From Syntrophaceae bacterium (GTDB lineage: Bacteria; Desulfobacterota; Desulfomonilia; Desulfomonilales; Desulfomonilaceae): DNA of 7,381 nt. A program made the position numbers and the translations under genes. The notes beneath the pieces are model-generated. The model had not been told where the DNA came from, did no database searches, and saw only the letters and a program-made list of their open reading frames with translations. The stretch spans positions 1-7,381 of the forward strand of contig JACWAG010000423.1 of assembly GCA_014874425.1 (NCBI GenBank), written 5' to 3'. Every line of letters begins with the position of its first letter. The stretch's first letter is position 1. Positions 5,582-7,381 of the stretch are shown piece after piece.

Positions 5582-6406
5582 TTAACGCCAAGTGATCCTG
5601 GGGACATTCCTGGTTGGAATTCGGTGATACGGATACTGTGGATAACCGACCATTAACGCTCCAAATGTTTGATGACCAGCAGGCAATGATAGAGCTTCCT
5701 TCATAGGATCAAAGAAATTTGCGGCGGCGTTGAAATAACCGGCCCAGCAGGTCCCGAGACCTTTAGTCGGAGCGTAAAGCTCAAGGTACGTAAGAGCTAT
5801 AATGCATGCCGTCTGCGATGGTTGTAAATTTGATAAAGCATGGGCGACTATCATGTGAGGAGCATCCCTCAAGATCTTATCTTGGCCCATTTCCCAAGCT
5901 GATATGACACGATCGAAATGCATTAGTTTAGCGAAAGCTGGTTGTGTCTGGACCATAGATTTCATCCAATCGATGACAATCGATGCCAATGCCCTGACAT
6001 CCGATCCATTCTCAACCACAAGCCAATGAACAGGTTGCGAGTTGTGTCCAGTTGGAGCGTGGCTTGCCACTTCGATCAACTCATTCAACACGGAACGTTC
6101 AACCGGTTTGTCCTTGTATCTCCTGATAGACCGTCTTGATTTCATAAGATATGCGACTTGTTCAGGGGAAGGGGAGAATTCTTTGGATATAGGAGCGCAA
6201 TCTCCAGGGCTCAGAAAATTGAGTGATATGGCTTCGTGCGGACAAACGGACACACAATGACCGCATTTGATGCATAGCTCATCAGCCCCAGGAACAGGAG
6301 CAGGGAATGACTCCCTGGTTTTCATCTCTATGATTCCCATAGGGCAATCGGATACACAAAAACCATCGCGTTTACACTTGGTTTCATCAATTTGGAAAAG
6401 GCTCAT
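5582..6406 (-). CDS. Ferredoxin-nitroreductase fusion protein (two Fe-S clusters plus FMN domain)
   Basis: A 274-residue protein with a dicluster ferredoxin (about residues 1-65) fused to a nitroreductase-fold FMN domain (about 82-274). The second cluster motif is complete (C45-x2-C48-x2-C51-x3-C55-P). In the first, the second cysteine is replaced by aspartate: C11, D14, C17, C21-P. The flavin domain begins with SRRSIRRY (90-97; R91, R92 and S93 expected at the FMN phosphate) and has the PTGHNSQP segment (118-125) typical of FMN contact. Such fusions pass electrons from ferredoxin-type donors to FMN for reduction of an unknown organic substrate, and they are common in strict anaerobes. An AAGGA site lies about 9 nt before the ATG. 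The gene is first in a two-gene unit with the aminotransferase downstream. The substrate cannot be predicted; the nitroreductase label reflects fold, not proven nitro-group chemistry. Confidence 0.92.
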   Translation of the reverse strand: MSLFQIDETKCKRDGFCVSDCPMGIIEMKTRESFPAPVPGADELCIKCGHCVSVCPHEAISLNFLSPGDCAPISKEFSPSPEQVAYLMKSRRSIRRYKDKPVERSVLNELIEVASHAPTGHNSQPVHWLVVENGSDVRALASIVIDWMKSMVQTQPAFAKLMHFDRVISAWEMGQDKILRDAPHMIVAHALSNLQPSQTACIIALTYLELYAPTKGLGTCWAGYFNAAANFFDPMKEALSLPAGHQTFGALMVGYPQYPYHRIPTRNVPRITWR

Positions 6407-6468
6407 TTGGGTTTTTCCTTAATTCATGCGCAAGTTTTCAGTTTCTTTTCTTTTCAGGACAAACGCTA

Positions 6469-6497
6469 ATAATGCCATCATCAATCTACTAAATCAA
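6469..6497 (-). promoter_or_regulatory. Candidate promoter for the nitroreductase-aminotransferase unit
   Basis: On the minus strand, TTGATT (6492-6497) and CATTAT (6469-6474) are separated by exactly 17 nt. Each matches its consensus at 4 of 6 positions. The start point would be near 6462, with a leader of about 56 nt. The same CATTAT hexamer and spacing occur upstream of the diiron protein gene. It lies in the 132-nt gap after the lipoate ligase gene; readthrough from that gene is also possible. Confidence 0.35.
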
Positions 6498-6538
6498 TTT
6501 GATTATTTTGTTGACAAGCTGGCTGGATTAAAAATGAT

Positions 6539-7381
6539 CTATGTTTTAAGGACCGCCATCCAATCCTCAATGGTTATCCCTGGAGTCTCAAAGCGATTTT
6601 CAGCATAGAATCTATCGATAGTGGGCCTCAATTCATTAGTCCCCACCCCTTCAATTTCCGATTCCAGGACCGAAACAGCGTCTTGTGGGTAACAGAACCA
6701 ATCGCCGGAAAGGCAAACCTCTCTATACGTTCTGTCCGTTATTTCAAAATCAGCTCGGATAAGGCCTCCGGAGGCCTTGTGAACCCTATGGACCAAGTTG
6801 ACCCCTGATCGGATTCGCATTTGCCTGCTATCCATAGCGCGCCCACGTCTGTAAAGCCATGAATCTGTCTTCATAACTTTACCCATGTCTTCCATCTTTG
6901 ATCTCAGCTCGTCATCGAGGGCCCTGCTTCTAAATGGTCCCAAAACCTTTCGGAATTCTTCCACCATGAGACTGTTAAGCGCCGCATGACTCCATCGAGA
7001 AGCTTCTTTTGCTCCAAGCTCCCTGCGTATGGTTGTCAAGTTGGCTTCAATTGTCTTGTGGACCTTGTCGCGAAACTTTTCGTCGGGGACTTTTAAAACC
7101 CGTGACATGATCTTGTAGTTAAAATCGAGTATGAGGTTCCCCACGAATACAACGCAATCGCCAATTTCTCCAGCTCCAGTGCCGGATATTTTCGCGGGGC
7201 CAGTCACAACGTCGTTTATGGGCTTGAACTGAGCCGGTATTCCGATTCGTCGATATACATCTATCACCGGCTGGAGGAACTTTCGATAAAAGGTCTCTTT
7301 GTTCATAGGAACCGACTGAGAGTCCCTTCTGAGAACAATTTGAAAGAAGAGTTGGTCTCCATCCAGATAGACCGCACCTCC
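6539..7381 (-). CDS. LplA-like lipoate-protein ligase family protein, 5' end cut by the right window edge
   Basis: The reverse frame is open from the right edge to a TAG at 6539-6541, giving 280 visible residues. The first ones read GGAVYLDGD, the end of the family's RR-x-x-GGGAVY lipoyl-binding motif. The ATG at 7304-7306 is therefore internal and the true start lies beyond the window. The catalytic-domain signature continues with IND (55-57) and the AKISGTG motif (63-69), where K64 is the expected ligand-binding lysine. The C-terminal part (about 175-280) resembles the LplA accessory domain, with SGDWFCYPQDAVSVLESEIEGV-like sequence near its end. Enzymes of this family activate lipoate (or octanoate) with ATP and attach it to a lysine on carrier proteins such as GcvH or 2-oxoacid dehydrogenase E2. 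Where classical members have HHGTLL, this one has FVGNLIL, so it belongs to a divergent branch. No lipoyl carrier gene is in view. Confidence 0.85.
   Translation of the reverse strand, partial: GGAVYLDGDQLFFQIVLRRDSQSVPMNKETFYRKFLQPVIDVYRRIGIPAQFKPINDVVTGPAKISGTGAGEIGDCVVFVGNLILDFNYKIMSRVLKVPDEKFRDKVHKTIEANLTTIRRELGAKEASRWSHAALNSLMVEEFRKVLGPFRSRALDDELRSKMEDMGKVMKTDSWLYRRGRAMDSRQMRIRSGVNLVHRVHKASGGLIRADFEITDRTYREVCLSGDWFCYPQDAVSVLESEIEGVGTNELRPTIDRFYAENRFETPGITIEDWMAVLKT

Noticed and set aside
7304..7306. ATG as start of the lipoate ligase gene
   Set aside because: The frame stays open to the window edge and the 25 residues before it contain the conserved GGAVY lipoyl-binding motif, so the start is outside the window.

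Overview
The window looks like chromosomal DNA of an anaerobic bacterium with moderate GC. Iron-sulfur, flavin and diiron proteins are abundant, and there is a DUF39/UPF0280/NIL-ferredoxin set typical of anaerobes that make homocysteine directly from sulfide. A sulfate-reducing or syntrophic Desulfobacterota-like host fits best, but this is inferred from gene content only. I see no insertion sequence, phage gene, tRNA, rRNA or CRISPR array.

Layout: seven of the eight genes lie on the minus strand. Read in their own direction from the right edge, they are: an LplA-like lipoate ligase cut by the window end (6539-7381); after a 132-nt gap with a candidate promoter, a two-gene unit of ferredoxin-nitroreductase (5582-6406) and class V aminotransferase (4406-5560); a three-gene operon of COG1900 (2503-3699), UPF0280/COG2122 (1730-2506) and NIL-ferredoxin (1260-1706); a separately promoted ferritin-like diiron protein (647-1156); and a SagB-type nitroreductase cut by the left edge (1-486). 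One small gene of unknown family (3913-4287) is on the plus strand. It diverges from the homocysteine operon and converges on the aminotransferase gene. A 21-bp perfect-arm palindrome carrying TATAAT lies in the divergent region.

Function: the best-supported system is the three-gene operon, which matches the gene set linked to homocysteine synthesis from aspartate semialdehyde and sulfide in methanogens and many anaerobic bacteria. COG1900 is the core sulfur-inserting protein, the NIL-ferredoxin the probable electron donor, and the ApbE-like UPF0280 an accessory. The other genes look like redox and amino-acid housekeeping: FMN oxidoreductases, a PLP aminotransferase, a diiron protein and a lipoyl ligase.

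The least explained parts are the small divergent gene with its palindrome and the lipoate ligase that lacks the usual HHGT-type motif. Three starts were reassigned from upstream signals (486 TTG, 1156 ATG, 3913 ATG). The 7306 ATG of the ligase is internal, not a start.
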